DNA of 45,082 nucleotides from NCBI RefSeq assembly GCF_002999335.1, contig NW_020312204.1:1-45082 (forward strand), in the 5' to 3' direction. This document shows positions 1-14,160 of this stretch, piece after piece (the first letter of the stretch is position 1; each line of letters starts with the position of its first letter). Position numbers and translations under genes: made by a program. The stretch comes from Cyclospora cayetanensis. Taxonomy: Eukaryota > Apicomplexa > Conoidasida > Eucoccidiorida > Eimeriidae. The notes beneath the pieces are model-generated. The model ran no database searches and had not been told where the DNA came from. It saw only the letters and a list, made by a program, of their open reading frames with translations.

Positions 1-1464
1 CTGACCTCCCACGTTATTTACAGCCAAAGGGTGTCTGGTAACAACTGCATCGAACCATGCAATGCTTCTGACCGACATAATCCACCTAAGGTTACCATAA
101 GGAGGCACTCAATCCCAAACTGAACACACAGTAAGTAGAAAGTTTTCCAGTGACCTCACGATAAGACACTGTTGAACAAAAACTGTGTGCTGTTGCGGTG
201 TCGAGTAGCTACGGAAGCTCGAAATGCTTAGAGGGTGCAAAGAATTGCACCAGAGTTTTGGCTTGCTGCAAATATCGGAAATGTCTAGGGTGTTGGAAGG
301 AACAAGGTATTTCTCTGAACGCGCAACGCTCTATCGAAAGTCTTCGTAGGGATACACTCCGCAAGCAGTACCAAACTTAATCTCCATGCAATACATAAAA
401 TATGCCAACCGAAAAATCAAGTATTTAATTCTTGATTGATTGTAAAATAAATATTACTAGTGTAGTACCTAGAAACTTTGAATGTAGCTTAGCCCGCTGG
501 ACGATAAAACACGCAAAATTTATTCCTACTGTCCTGAGCATGCGCTGTTCTGCAACACGGGAAATAAACGAGCGTACAACCAGATACTTGATTTGTAAGT
601 AAATATAAAGATCGCAGAAAGTGTTAAGCATTCGCGTTCCCTGTCAGATCCTGTTGCAGTAGCTTGGGCTGCTGCATGGCTAGTGCACACATTCCATTGC
701 TCTTATGCATAATGGGAACCATTTTGTTCCAGGTGCAAAAATCCCATACATGAAATCCACAATTTGAGGCGTGCCTATTACCTTGCAGTGGATGAAAGAG
801 CTGTTTCGCCCCCTGTTACATCTCGGACTCAGAACAGCGCCTTTGAGTGTATGAGGGAAGATTCTTACAAGGCAATAATTATTTGGCATGCAGCGTCTGT
901 CCACCAAGAATAGTTAATTAAAGGTTCCTGGCTTACATTTTTGCCTCTGAAGAAGCGTGGAGTACGGCAAGACAACAGCAGCTGGCCGGTGCTCCCTTCC
1001 TCCGTGGGTGACTCATCCGGTGTGGCACTGTTCAACAGAGCTCATCTGTAAGGTGTTTTTTCTATTCGTAGAATTATTCCTCAATAAATAACGCATATGT
1101 GTAGCATCTAGTAAAAGACAGGCTAGAATTGGCAAGCAGATCCAGTCAGAAGCACTCGCCCTTCAATAAGCACAGCTGCGCGTGCGGCCGTCAGCAGCCA
1201 CCCAGCACCACCCCCGCCACAACCCCTGAAACGCTGCCTCCGCTGCATAAGCCTCCGGTGCCTTGATTCCCACGGGCGAAAGGTTCTCTTGTTTGGTTTT
1301 CTTTTTCTCAGTTTCCCCCCGAGGCCGTTCTGTTGAGGCAGGAATCGGCACAGTTGCGTGCGCCCGCTGTGTCTGGTGCCCCTTCTTGCCTGCAGCAGGG
1401 CGCTGACCCGTCGCCGCCCTTTGCGTGCAGTAGCGCTTCTCTGTCACTTATTTGTCTCGAGAAA
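1..1464. other. Upstream region of beta-tubulin; no gene recognised
   Basis: Only short open frames without good starts or conserved motifs are seen on either strand. The last 300 bases are GC-richer and lie directly before the tubulin ATG, so they probably hold the promoter and 5' leader. No specific promoter element can be named with confidence. Confidence 0.4.
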
Positions 1465-4285
<2,821 letters not shown>

Positions 4286-4531
4286 CTAAAGATCCCTTCT
4301 GCAAGTCTTGGAGCCAGCGTCTTCCTTAGCCTTTACGTTCCTTAGCTCCCGGTCGAGTTCCAACACGACGCGGGCCAGCGCCTCGGGGTGCACCCCTTGC
4401 TCAAGCATCCTTACCAACAATGATAGCGAGGGCCTGTCCAGTCCTGTATTTAGAATATTAGAGATTTCCATCAAGATGTGGGGTTCAGCTATGCTACTGC
4501 TGCCATTTGATGAGCTGAATTTTGCAGGCAT
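4286..4531 (-). CDS. MZT1: MOZART1-like mitotic spindle organizing protein
   Basis: MOZART1 is a very small helical protein that binds the N-termini of gamma-tubulin complex proteins and helps dock gamma-tubulin ring complexes at microtubule organizing centres. From the ATG at 4531 the product is 81 aa, the usual size for this family. The diagnostic core EISNILNTGLDRPSL followed by RMLEQGVHPEALARVV spans about residues 21-53. A short Ser/Asn-rich N-terminus precedes it, and a charged C-terminus ends in KTCRRDL. The frame is open a little upstream but has no other ATG. A possible splice acceptor lies just before the ATG at the sequence tactcgcag, so a 5' untranslated exon is possible. The gene converges with beta-tubulin, about 0.75 kb away. 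The family call is strong; the symbol is inferred from similarity. Confidence 0.9.
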   Translation of the reverse strand: MPAKFSSSNGSSSIAEPHILMEISNILNTGLDRPSLSLLVRMLEQGVHPEALARVVLELDRELRNVKAKEDAGSKTCRRDL

Positions 4532-5017
4532 CCTCCACTGCGAGTACACGACAAAACTCGTATAATTGAGCACTTGGAACACCAGGTTTGTCGTCGAATG
4601 CTAAACCTAGATAAATGAACCGTGTTGATTCTCGCGCAGCCGTCGCAGCGCTTGCAGTCACAACGGGATGTAAGAAGGGATGAGCATGCCCACTTGAACA
4701 ACGCGCCGAGGACATGCGCGCCAAAATAGAATTCAAGTGTCCGAACGGACAGGCATGTCCACTTGTGTGAAAGATTAATATGGAGGGCACGAATATTTCC
4801 TGGAAAACAGGACTAACCGGAAAGCCTTGTCAAAGGTGTTGGCAGCCACCAGCAGAAATGACGCATGCAACGGACTGGCAGGGACCCATACCGTCCTCTT
4901 TGCATCATGCATAGCATTTGGCTTTTTCATACAAGCACTAAGAAGAGCTTTTTCAAAATATTGTTTACCCCTAGTTGTTGTATTGCAGCTTCCATGAAAG
5001 GAAAGACGGTGGCTGTT
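4532..5017. other. Short intergenic region between MOZART1 gene and tRNA-Leu
   Basis: It is probably the promoter and 5' leader of the minus-strand MOZART1-like gene. Open frames on the minus strand here overlap that gene in another frame and carry no recognisable motif. A 13-base motif at 4983-4995 recurs with one mismatch just after the tRNA at 5115-5127. Confidence 0.4.
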
Positions 5018-5097
5018 GGCTGGATGGCCGAGCGGTCTAAGGCGCTGCGTTTAGGCCGCAGTCCGAAAGGGCGTGGGTTCGAACCCCACTCCAGTCA
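5018..5097 (+). tRNA. tRNA-Leu, anticodon TAG
   Basis: An 80-base cloverleaf can be folded by eye. The acceptor stem is 5018-5024 with 5090-5096, including one G-U pair. The D arm is 5027-5043, and the anticodon stem is 5045-5049 with 5057-5061. The loop tttaggc places anticodon TAG at 5052-5054. A long variable arm of the class II type follows at 5062-5072, then the T arm at 5073-5089 with loop TTCGAAC. The discriminator base is A5097, as expected for leucine. The internal A and B boxes (tggccgagcgg and ggttcgaaccc) are intact. There is no intron and CCA is not encoded. No run of four T occurs on the plus strand until about 5466. Confidence 0.97.
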
Positions 5098-8000
5098 ATT
5101 CCGTTGCTGCTTTGTTGCGGCTTCCATTCACATTCCCCATGCTGGGTTCATTCGCTGTGGAATTCTATGGAGGCGAATTATGTCCTTCCAAGCGTCGTTT
5201 GTCGGCCTATCAAACTAGTCCTTGTTGCTGCCTCCCCACTTCCAGCCGTGTCCCAGGAGGCTTCAGGATAAACCAAGTCGAGTATCATTGAAAAGTGGCT
5301 TATGGAGTCTTAAAATCTACAATTCAATGTATGTATTAGAGATGAAGAGTGTGCTAACAGGTGAGGAGGCCCGTCAGTCAATGCCGTACCTTTAATCTCT
5401 ACATCGCCGGCGTTCACGTGATCAGATCAATGTACACAGGCCTCCCCTTACCATTTGTTCACCGCATTTTACGTAAGAGGAAACGATTGTGAACCCAAAG
5501 ACAGCACTTGCCTGCAGCACCACGAGCCCAGCAACGTGGCATGAAGTCCTTGTGACTGCGTGCATCTTTAGTTGCTTACCATTAAAAGACTGCTTCGCAT
5601 TCTTCCTTCGATACGGCAAAGTAGGTTCTCTTGATTTCCTTAGAAGCACGAAGCATAAAACTCGTTGGATCCTCGCTTCCGCTCACTCGATGCATGCAAG
5701 AATAGATAACTTCCCTAATCCCTCCAAGTAGTCTTTCTTTAAAATCGCACTAGACATGTACCCAGGCGAAGAGGCCACTGAAACCCCATACCCGCTAGGA
5801 TGCAGTGTATCATGCTCGCAGACGAGCCGCGAATCGCTGCAAAAATAATGCTTTTGGTAATGCGTATACTAGAGCACCGTTTCAAGGCAAGAACTTGCAG
5901 TGCTACGACTACACAGTGTGCTCTAATCACATTTCTGTAGGCATGTTGGGTTCCTTCAGTGGATGGCGAAGTCCCTGGGGAGCAAAGGAATCAAAATTTG
6001 ATCATTTGTTCACGGCTAAACTTGCCTGATCAAGAGTAAAATCAAGCAGGTAGAACGCCTATCGAGGCATAGATGCATTTCTTCTTGGACTAGGCTTTAC
6101 AGTTGAGGCATAGCTGAAAGTGAACTAAGGTGCGGAGAGCGAAACAAATTCAGCAGGTGCTCGAAAAAGCCTCTTAGCTAGACCTGCTTGAGAGAGGAGG
6201 CAAACAAGTTCAAATGTACACACAGGTTTCTGTGGAATTGCCTTAACTTTACGAATACTTCTAAAAGGAGCAGTCTGTTCTTCCCCATGCTGCCTGAGGG
6301 AAAGCGAATTTAGAACTGCGGTGCTCTCAGCTCGCTCTAATACCCTACTGATGGCTAACGAGTGGCAACACGGTTATTAGATAAATTTACACTTGAGGCA
6401 ACACACTATATTTCGGGACATAAATTTACTAAACAGTGTGTAGACCTATAAAATTTGCTGTGCAATATAGTAAATCAATTTTGTTTATTGTTTGCCATAC
6501 CTACCAAATGTGTCAAACAATATCTTGCCACTGCTGCATGAACCCGTAGGCAGCATACATGCTATTGAACGCTTTGGAAGTGATATAAACGCTTTGAAAA
6601 CTTCATACGAGCAAGTATACTGTAGTGACTTGTGAAAAGTATCATAGCACTAGCTATGTCAGTGCGTACTAAAGGTACGCGAGACCGTTCTGATCGTGGC
6701 TTTGCATGTCATTTCGAATGCGTATTTTCAAGACATGGTATGTCAGTGAATTATAAACCGACAGCCATTTCGTACCTTCGCACTTGTGTATTTGAGCTCC
6801 TTCAGATTCGCTTGTTATTCTTAGCACAAGTAGACGAAACCCCTTTGAGGTGTTCGAGTATACTGGAATTTAAACCACATTAGAGTTTTAGGGGAAGGCG
6901 TAGCATATTGACCACACAAAAACCCGCAGCGCTACATGGGAAAAAGAACCCGCATTCACATAGGGTGCTGTGCTAGCAGATCTATTACTGACTATTCTGC
7001 GCCAAGATACAGCTTGCAACACTCCATGGGCCGGACGCCAACACGCAGCATGGGTTGCGCAAAATGCGTATATTACCATCATTGGCTAAAAATGGAGGGA
7101 TAGCAGATGCTCAGGATCCCGAGCAACAGAGAATACAATTCCCCGACTTCAACTCTAACTCCACAGGGTTGAGGCATGCTTCAGAAAGCAAAATATAAGA
7201 AGGTGTGGCTACTCTCTTTCGGGCCCTATATCACTCCCAGTACATTTCAGACACTGGATCACGATAAGATCAAAAACCCCAACTAATATAGATCCCCGGA
7301 GCAGCGCTTCGTTCTGGCTGTTTGCTCCACCGTGTAAGCTCACAAAGCCCAGTCCTCTTTATTAAAATGATAAGTTATGCCCGACGGTACTACTGAGGTT
7401 CCCAGGGCCAAAATTGCATTCTTTTAAGTAAAAAGCTTTTAATGCTCCACTGCAAGGAATATGCTAAATGAGTAAAGAAGAGCGGAATAGACAATATTTG
7501 CGTGCCATGGCAAGAGGGAGTTCTGTAGAAAATATGTGCTTCCTGTTGCACACAGCTACCGACCAGACGTCGATTTTTTCATGCGCATCGTCGCATTGCC
7601 AAATCCCTTTCTATCTGGCTGTTTGTCTCGGGTCGGGTAGACCACACAATTTAGCACGGAGTTATTATGCCGGCCAGTTAGCCACAGAAATCCCTGTGAA
7701 ATTCCATGGTGGACCTATTCTGGTATCAACACTCAGTTTCTAGTGAGACTCCTGGGGTTTATCCGATATGGAGGGACACCATTAGAAACGCTATTCAAGC
7801 CTTAGTATATTGAAATCGAGAGCCCAATGCTAACAGAACACTTATTTTATTCAGCTGTTATTTGCAAGATCTTGTTGCTGAGTAAACCAGAAAGCTGATC
7901 ACCAAAAGCCTTATTTTTATTAGGCTCTGGCGTTGCCTTTTGCCTAAACATATCCCAACAGTGCATTCAAAAGATCCCTACGCCATTTTTCCGCAGCTTG

Positions 8001-8505
8001 TGTACGCATTGGCCACTGCTGGCGTTCAATCCTAAATGACAGCCGCAAAATCGACATTTGTGCCTGATGTCCCTGGGAAGATAAGTACAATGCCTAGAAC
8101 GAACAATACGAATGACACACTAACGGATATCCCCACACATGGGGAACCTTTATAAACTAGTACTGTATAAGTGCAGATGACCCTTGAACTCCGCTGGAGC
8201 AGAAAAGCAAGTTCGTAGTGTCCTGAATGTACAGAATATAATCACATTCAGAAGATACATTCAATATGCAAGATCCTGCTTCCTCAGTCTTCTTGTCCAG
8301 CAAGATCACACAATCGGTCAGCTGTCGTATTTCTTGTATTCACTGCCCATTAAATGCAAGGGCAAACCGTGCAACATCCAGATAGGTGTATTCATACAGC
8401 GGTTCATCACAAGGCCATAAGAGGCCTCTTACTAAAATCTATATCGCTTGAACATGCAAGCCTTCAGCAGTCGCTACGGCGCGACCTGGTAAGATTTGGC
8501 GGTGC
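5098..8505. other. Gene-poor intergenic stretch
   Basis: About 3.4 kb with no gene that can be defended. The longest ATG-initiated frame is 7468-7743 (+), 91 codons; it shows no motif, repeat or flanking splice support. A patch near 6360-6500 is notably A+T-rich. Scattered exon-like fragments may exist, but nothing links them. Confidence 0.4.
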
Positions 8506-8506
8506 C

Positions 8507-8782
8507 CTAGCGCTCCGGATCGCCAGGCTTATCAGACTCTTGTTCTCCCACGTTCAAGAGCTCTGAGGATGAACCGTCCGACGGTGTTCCAACGTCCAAA
8601 GGCTGTACGTCTGGAGTGGGTGAGGACGATCCTGGATGGGATGCGGTACCTGGTGATGTGTGCAAACCAGAAGAAAAAGGAACTTTGGCCGTTTTATTCC
8701 CAAGCGTTGGCTTTTCCCAGAGGTTGAAACTCCTGTGATCAGCACCTCTGCGCCCGTGGATAGCTGGTGAACGCGTTCCCAC
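8507..8782 (-). pseudogene. Detached copy of the pseudokinase C-terminal tail
   Basis: This minus-strand frame encodes a Ser/Pro/Thr-rich stretch whose pattern (GTASHPGSSSPTPDVQPLDV) mirrors the last part of the neighbouring pseudokinase (DTAVHTGSTSSTTPDALPLD). The DNA at 8578-8725 aligns with 8928-9055 in the same orientation, so the tail-encoding sequence is duplicated in tandem. It may be the remnant of a second family member or an alternative terminal exon. No join to the gene could be fixed. Confidence 0.5.
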
Positions 8783-9055
8783 ATGAGATTATGTGCCTCC
8801 ATCCGCTTCAGGATTGGGTTTGTGTCCAGCGGAAGAAGCTGTATCCGAGGCAGGAGCGCTCTCTGAGTGACGCTCATCATCCTGACTCAAGAACCTAGAG
8901 AGTGCGCGTGTAGACGGTGACGTTTGTCTTTTGTCCAAAGGCAGTGCATCTGGGGTTGTTGACGACGTTGATCCTGTATGGACTGCGGTATCTGGTGTAC
9001 TGTATGGGTCAAATAAACGACCTTCCCTCGTTCCCCTCCCAAATGCTGGCAATGT
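8578..9055. repeat. Diverged tandem duplication at the 3' end of the pseudokinase gene
   Basis: Two copies, about 8578-8725 and 8928-9055, lie roughly 350 bases apart in direct orientation. They share long near-matches such as gtccaaaggc, then gatcctg and atgcggtacctggtg. One copy is inside the coding sequence and the other is just beyond the stop codon. Confidence 0.65.
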
Positions 9056-11104
9056 CGAACGGCTGGGATATCTTGAAGGAGGAAATCGACTATAGCTGCT
9101 TCGTAAACTCGCTTGCTGATAAGGTCCCGTCCCTCCAGTTCCTCCGTGCAGGGGGCGGTAGACAGGTAGGGCAGATCTACTCAAAGGAAGTGAGGATGTG
9201 CCCGGCCATAGCACTAGATCAGAGTAACGCGTAGACGTGAGGCTTGTGGATGGGAGTCCTCTAGGAGCACTTCCATGGTAGGGGGGTGTAGAATGACCAA
9301 AAGAGGCAGTGCTCTCCAACATTTGCCTGGCCACTTCTAAATATCTCTCTTCTCTTTCCTGCATCGACTCAGCTGGATCCCGCATCATTCGCTCAACTGC
9401 CTCCGGTATACGTGTTTTTGCGCCCTTTTGTTCAGTCTTTGCACTGACGGCGTCATGAAGCATATCAGGGCTCGTCACATCGTACAATTCCAATTCGATT
9501 GTCCCATGCAGTAGGTCGGAGAACTCCTCTGCGATTTTCTCTGCACTGATTTGCTGACGTTGATCTGGATTCAGCAGCCCCATAATCAGTTTCTGCCAGC
9601 GGTTGTTGATTCCATGCTCTGTCATGACGACACTTAGCGTAGAAGGTTCTGCGGTCTCTCTTAACTGCAGCACCTGTGCAACTACATCCGAGTCTGGCGT
9701 TAAGTCTGACAGGCCGAAAGGAAGCTCCCCTCCCATCATGATCTCATATAGCAGCAAGCCAAGGCTCCACATGTCAGTCGCTGGGCTGGTGAATAGGGGG
9801 GTGCTGTCTGTTTCAGATAAGAATTCTGCAAGAAAAGCAGGGTCGGTAGTTCGGGGCGAGAGCCCAGCCTCCCTTGGAAGTCTTTCTCCAAACTTTGAAC
9901 TGGATTCAAATCCAGTCAGGATAGGAAAGCCATCCTCCTTGAAAAGGAAGCTGCTGGAGTTGATCTGGTTGTGGCTCCAGCCGCGATGCTGCAAATGGAG
10001 CACTGTTTTGAGGACGGTCCGAGCCAGATACGCCTTCCACCCGGTAGGTAAGAGATTTGAGGCACGAAGGACCGCTTCCAAGTTAGTATGCAGTCTATCC
10101 ATGATCTCCACCCTAGACAATATGCTACACTTTTCGCCCTCAAGAATTTCTGGAATTCCCTGGATAGTGGCGATCATCCTACTGATAGAAATGCCTTTTT
10201 CCGAGCCTACCTTGGATATTGGAGTGGCATCACAAATGTCAATCGTGGCCTCAATCGAATGTACCGCCTGGGCATAAGCGACTGACCTTTCAGACTCACT
10301 CACGTGACCTCTTTCATGTGGCAACAAAAGATTCACACGCATTGCAAAGGGTGGTCCATCGTGTGCATCTCTGACTTCCACAACCACACTGTGTTCGCCT
10401 TCCCCAAGGAAATTCGTCACTGTGTAAATCTTTGGACCTGCTGAACTTTCGCTGTCTGTTACTTCGATTGCGTCCACAAGAGCGATTGACATACCTATGA
10501 GCTTCTTGGATTCTCCAGCGGACAGAGCACTCGCAAGCTCTTCCATAATTTCCTCTCCCTGAGCAGTTGGAGCTTCCGGTGCATTTTTCTCTATGTTCTC
10601 CACAACGACTGCCAGTAACTCCTTCCAAAATGTAGCCAAGGGGGATTTACGATCTTCGTCCGTTTCAACGGGCTCCACTAGCCACTGTGGCTCTGGATGA
10701 GACGGTAGAGGCTGTCCAATTTTCTCTTCCGCCTTTTCTACAACGAGAGCCACCTCTCCTACTCCCATAGGTTCCTCTGGCTCGTGAACCCCCAAAGCAG
10801 GCACTTTGGACGACACTGTCTCTGCTACCGTAGCATCCATCTTGGAGGCTTTAATCCTGACACTCATAATAAGCGCCAGAACCAACAGTAACGGGATGAC
10901 GGTCGCATTTAACCTGGTCGAACGTCCCGAACCACACAGTTGCCGAGGCACATTGGTTGCTGAAAGAGCGCTACCTCCTGCCTGACCCTGAGGGCCTAAG
11001 GGCATTTCCTGATCCGACTGACTGGGAGGAATTATATTATCCGGTGTACCAGGATTATCCTGCGAAGTGTGTACGGGAGATTGGGCCTTTTCAGCATCCT
11101 CCAT
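8789..11104 (-). CDS. Rhoptry-kinase-like pseudokinase, single-exon frame (771 aa)
   Basis: The product is a degenerate protein kinase of the type secreted from coccidian rhoptries. A hydrophobic segment (VIPLLLVLALIMSV, about residues 69-82) could act as internal signal or anchor. The kinase-like fold spans about residues 225-535: a glycine-loop relic GEGEHSVV at 234, AMRV at 254 where the ATP-binding Lys is Arg, SHNQIN at 377 where the catalytic Asp is lost, and TGFES at 397 in place of DFG. Subdomain IX is well kept (DMWSLGLLLYEI, about 444). A Ser/Thr/Pro/Arg-rich tail of over 200 residues follows. The frame opens upstream at GTG 11311, but the first ATG is 11104, so that start was chosen; a 5' exon is possible. 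Assignment to the rhoptry family, rather than another pseudokinase, is inference from lineage and layout. Confidence 0.75.
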   Translation of the reverse strand: MEDAEKAQSPVHTSQDNPGTPDNIIPPSQSDQEMPLGPQGQAGGSALSATNVPRQLCGSGRSTRLNATVIPLLLVLALIMSVRIKASKMDATVAETVSSKVPALGVHEPEEPMGVGEVALVVEKAEEKIGQPLPSHPEPQWLVEPVETDEDRKSPLATFWKELLAVVVENIEKNAPEAPTAQGEEIMEELASALSAGESKKLIGMSIALVDAIEVTDSESSAGPKIYTVTNFLGEGEHSVVVEVRDAHDGPPFAMRVNLLLPHERGHVSESERSVAYAQAVHSIEATIDICDATPISKVGSEKGISISRMIATIQGIPEILEGEKCSILSRVEIMDRLHTNLEAVLRASNLLPTGWKAYLARTVLKTVLHLQHRGWSHNQINSSSFLFKEDGFPILTGFESSSKFGERLPREAGLSPRTTDPAFLAEFLSETDSTPLFTSPATDMWSLGLLLYEIMMGGELPFGLSDLTPDSDVVAQVLQLRETAEPSTLSVVMTEHGINNRWQKLIMGLLNPDQRQQISAEKIAEEFSDLLHGTIELELYDVTSPDMLHDAVSAKTEQKGAKTRIPEAVERMMRDPAESMQEREERYLEVARQMLESTASFGHSTPPYHGSAPRGLPSTSLTSTRYSDLVLWPGTSSLPLSRSALPVYRPLHGGTGGTGPYQQASLRSSYSRFPPSRYPSRSTLPAFGRGTREGRLFDPYSTPDTAVHTGSTSSTTPDALPLDKRQTSPSTRALSRFLSQDDERHSESAPASDTASSAGHKPNPEADGGT

Positions 11105-13289
11105 TTTTGGGACACCATCCACAACAAAGACTGGCAGAAGTTCGACGTGAAAGAGAAAACTTTGCGTTTTAATGACTGCATGAGACTTTGCGCTACGGAT
11201 AAAATATAAAAACTGAACGATCAGCACACGCAAGTGTTTTCCACCAGTAACTCGACTCCGGAGACTGCTGGCCTCGTTCAAAGTATCTAGAATGCTCGTT
11301 TCTTCGACCACCGCGATCTAGAAAACACAATGACACAAAATGGATGCATACAACTTAAGCAATGAATGGCCCAAAAGGGCCTTAAATTATCTATCCTGAA
11401 ATCGTATCCCGTGTGTGTGCAACAGCGTTTCCAGCGGTGCGACCCTGGATCCGTTGGCGGAGAATCTGTGCAGGCCCCCCTATCCCCTCTACCCCCGGGT
11501 AAACTACACAAATCTTACTAGTTTGGCTACGAAACCGGCCCAGAATAACCTCTACTAATTTTATTTGCAGTTTTATTGGGTGCTTGCAACGTCCATTCAG
11601 CCTACAACCCCCTGAACACCATCACAAATCTGGCAGGCCACCCAGTCTCTTCAACCCACCTTTAGGGCGAAAGGATAGGGATTGTGTTAGTCCTAAGGCG
11701 TTAGAGTAAGGATCGCTCAGAAAAGTAAAAGCTTCACGAGTAAACAGTCATAAATGCACCCGTGCACATGCAGGCAGAATGTAGGGTGTATGATGGGGCA
11801 ATAATTCATGCACTTCATCTTCGCCTGCATATGGACATCTTGGAATGTTTGAGCCCGTTCAGGTTTGTCATGGATCCTGATTGGCTCCCAGTGCTTCCTT
11901 ATATCAGTCCTCCCGCAAGTGCTTCGTCACCAGCTTTTGGCAGAGCTACACGCAACGAGGCCATTTACACTTCGGAGCCTTGGACGACAGTTTGGCTTGA
12001 CTGCATGCATATACTATTTGCCGCAGAGTATAGTTGGCTACGCTCTAATACTTAATGTCGCTGTGAGTGTATTAAAGGAAGCACTTTGAGCCCCGAAGCC
12101 TACAGAACCCTCTAAAGAAAGTTACGTGCCGTTACTGTAGGTCTACCCCCATAGCACTACAATAACATCAGCTTCCCAGCGAAGGTTTGCGCTTTGAAAA
12201 AAAGGAGGGCATGAATGAGTGAACTTCTAACAGAAAAAGGCCCAACCTGGTACAAAATTAGCCTTGAATGTACGTCCAACATGCAGCCAACGTCATTGCT
12301 GGGCCCTGCGGACGGACACACAAGACACGTGTGGCTACGCCCTATTGGATTACAAGGCTCGAGAGCTCGAATATTGGTTTTTTGAGAAGAAGTTTGCTTC
12401 GCATTTAGTGGTCTCTTAACAGCGGCAGCATGGCGTTGTATGCAGCGCACTGGACAATATGCGCTTCGGCCTGTTCCTGCCTTCTCCATGCATGCAGCAC
12501 TACAGGCATGCTATGCCAACTTGGAATATATGACGGCCGTAAGTATGAGCTAGTACCTGAATGCATCGCCCGGTTGGAGATGTACTTCGTATTGTATCTC
12601 GAAAATGAAGACAAATGAGTGCTCTCTACAATATGCTTATTGGAAGATGAAGCACCTTGCACTGTGGGATGCCCCTCATGAGGGCGTCTAACTACATGGT
12701 TAGAACTCTTTAGGTAGAGAAGCTCAGGTACCTGCAGGCATTTTCAAAGCTCATGTCCTCATACGAGCTCTTTTCCTGGTTTTTACCGAGAACTGCTCAA
12801 CATCAAGCTGCAAGGGATTCGAAAAAGCTGAAGTAGGGGGATGCGTAGAAAGGAACTTATCTTCAGGCCCAAAGCGAATTTTACAGATTGTTATTTAGTG
12901 TTCTAAAATTTTTTTCGCATTTCTCCCAGCGTCCCCTAAAGCTCCGACATCAGGGGAGAGGGGCAGCTAGGGTAGGGGTTGCTGCACCCAAAACGTACGT
13001 CGAGCATTTAAAGCCTGTCACACACAGTATGTACCACGACATAAGGCACAGCATTGCGTTTTCTTCTACCAAGCTAACAGGACTCTGCAATAAATAAGGT
13101 ATGCGAAGAGCAAATCAACTAGTCATTGTCTATACATGTGTCGTTTACTACACTTTGTGTGGTGGAAAGTGTGTATGTGTAGCCTGGACTGCTACATCCT
13201 CTCCCCCACAAAGCTTAGGTACGCAACCTCAAATCTGTAAGAGGCGGCGATAGCTGGTTGTCTGGAGCCGTGAGCTTAGTTCCTGAACG
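11105..13289. other. Intergenic region upstream of the pseudokinase
   Basis: No supported gene. It should include the pseudokinase promoter on the minus strand. Small frames around 11762-12090 and 12157-12660 lack motifs and splice support. Confidence 0.4.
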
Positions 13290-13395
13290 AGTGATTCTTG
13301 ACGAGGTGGACGAGGTGACCAAACGAAGAACTTTGCAGGCGTCTGGCTGAGACCATTTGCCATCCTCCCACAGATCGGTCCCCTTTTGTGCACTA
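13290..13395. repeat. Diverged dispersed repeat (partner at 25340-25445)
   Basis: The stretch around gaggtgaccaaacgaagaac resembles 25371-25440 (gagtgaccaaacgaggaag and flanks) at roughly 70 percent by eye, in the same orientation. Its extent is uncertain. Confidence 0.35.
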
Positions 13396-14160
13396 CTAAC
13401 TCCCCTAAGAGGCTGGAGGTGCCACGGGGCTATCCGCATTGACCTCATAAAGGAGAAGTAAAACATTTCGAAGTATTCGTGAATATTTCCATTCAGGCAT
13501 CAAAGCAACGTAGAGGAGGAAGATTCACGGGGGCTGTACAAATGCTGGATTATAGGACTGTTGAGCACCGCGGACAAAAAAAACGAGAGATTTTAGTTAA
13601 TCAGGGTAGGTAATGCCAACCGCAGTGGCTGATGGAGAAGCAACTGCTGAATCCCTTGCCTGCAGGTGACTTTGCGGCTCTGCTCGGTCCACAACTTTAG
13701 GTGCAATGGACAATATTCCTCACTTCTTTCGTAATTGTCCTTCCCCAGCTAAGGCCCTGCCTTTAAAGACTAACTTTCTTTAGGAGTCTTATTTGCCAAG
13801 TTACCCATTATCAAGGTGTTCTCCACACTCAGATTCATGCGCAGGAACTCTCATGTACGTCGTCCTTACCTCCTTGCTTGTGCCTCTTTTGGGGGTTAAG
13901 GGTCCACTTCGCTGCACGCATCCACTGTGTTTGTACGCACACATTGCTCTATGAAGCTCAAAACCACTGCAGAATAAGTATTTGATCTCCTCTGGACATC
14001 TTTTTGTCTTCTATCTTCTCATATCACGATGCCCACAATTCAGCACTGCGACAAAAGCAAATTATCACACCTCCGCCATCTCTATTGGTGTGGCTTTTCG
14101 CTCGTTGTTGTTGAATGTGTGTATATTTTTCTCTATTCTTTGAAGACGGCCGCTGACCAC
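13396..14160. other. Intergenic, nothing recognised
   Basis: No open frame with support and no repeat with a partner were found here. The right edge abuts inverted repeat copy A. Confidence 0.35.

Noticed and set aside
198..380. Cys-rich open frame before beta-tubulin
   Set aside because: It starts at GTG, has no ATG, no splice support and no recognised motif.
1163..1447. Minus-strand open frame overlapping the tubulin leader
   Set aside because: Low-complexity composition, opposite to a certain gene, no motif.
7468..7743. 91-codon ATG frame in the long intergenic region
   Set aside because: Length is within chance for this composition; no domain, neighbour or repeat evidence.
9603..10277. 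224-codon plus-strand frame
   Set aside because: It is antisense to the kinase-like domain, whose motifs show the minus strand is the coding one.
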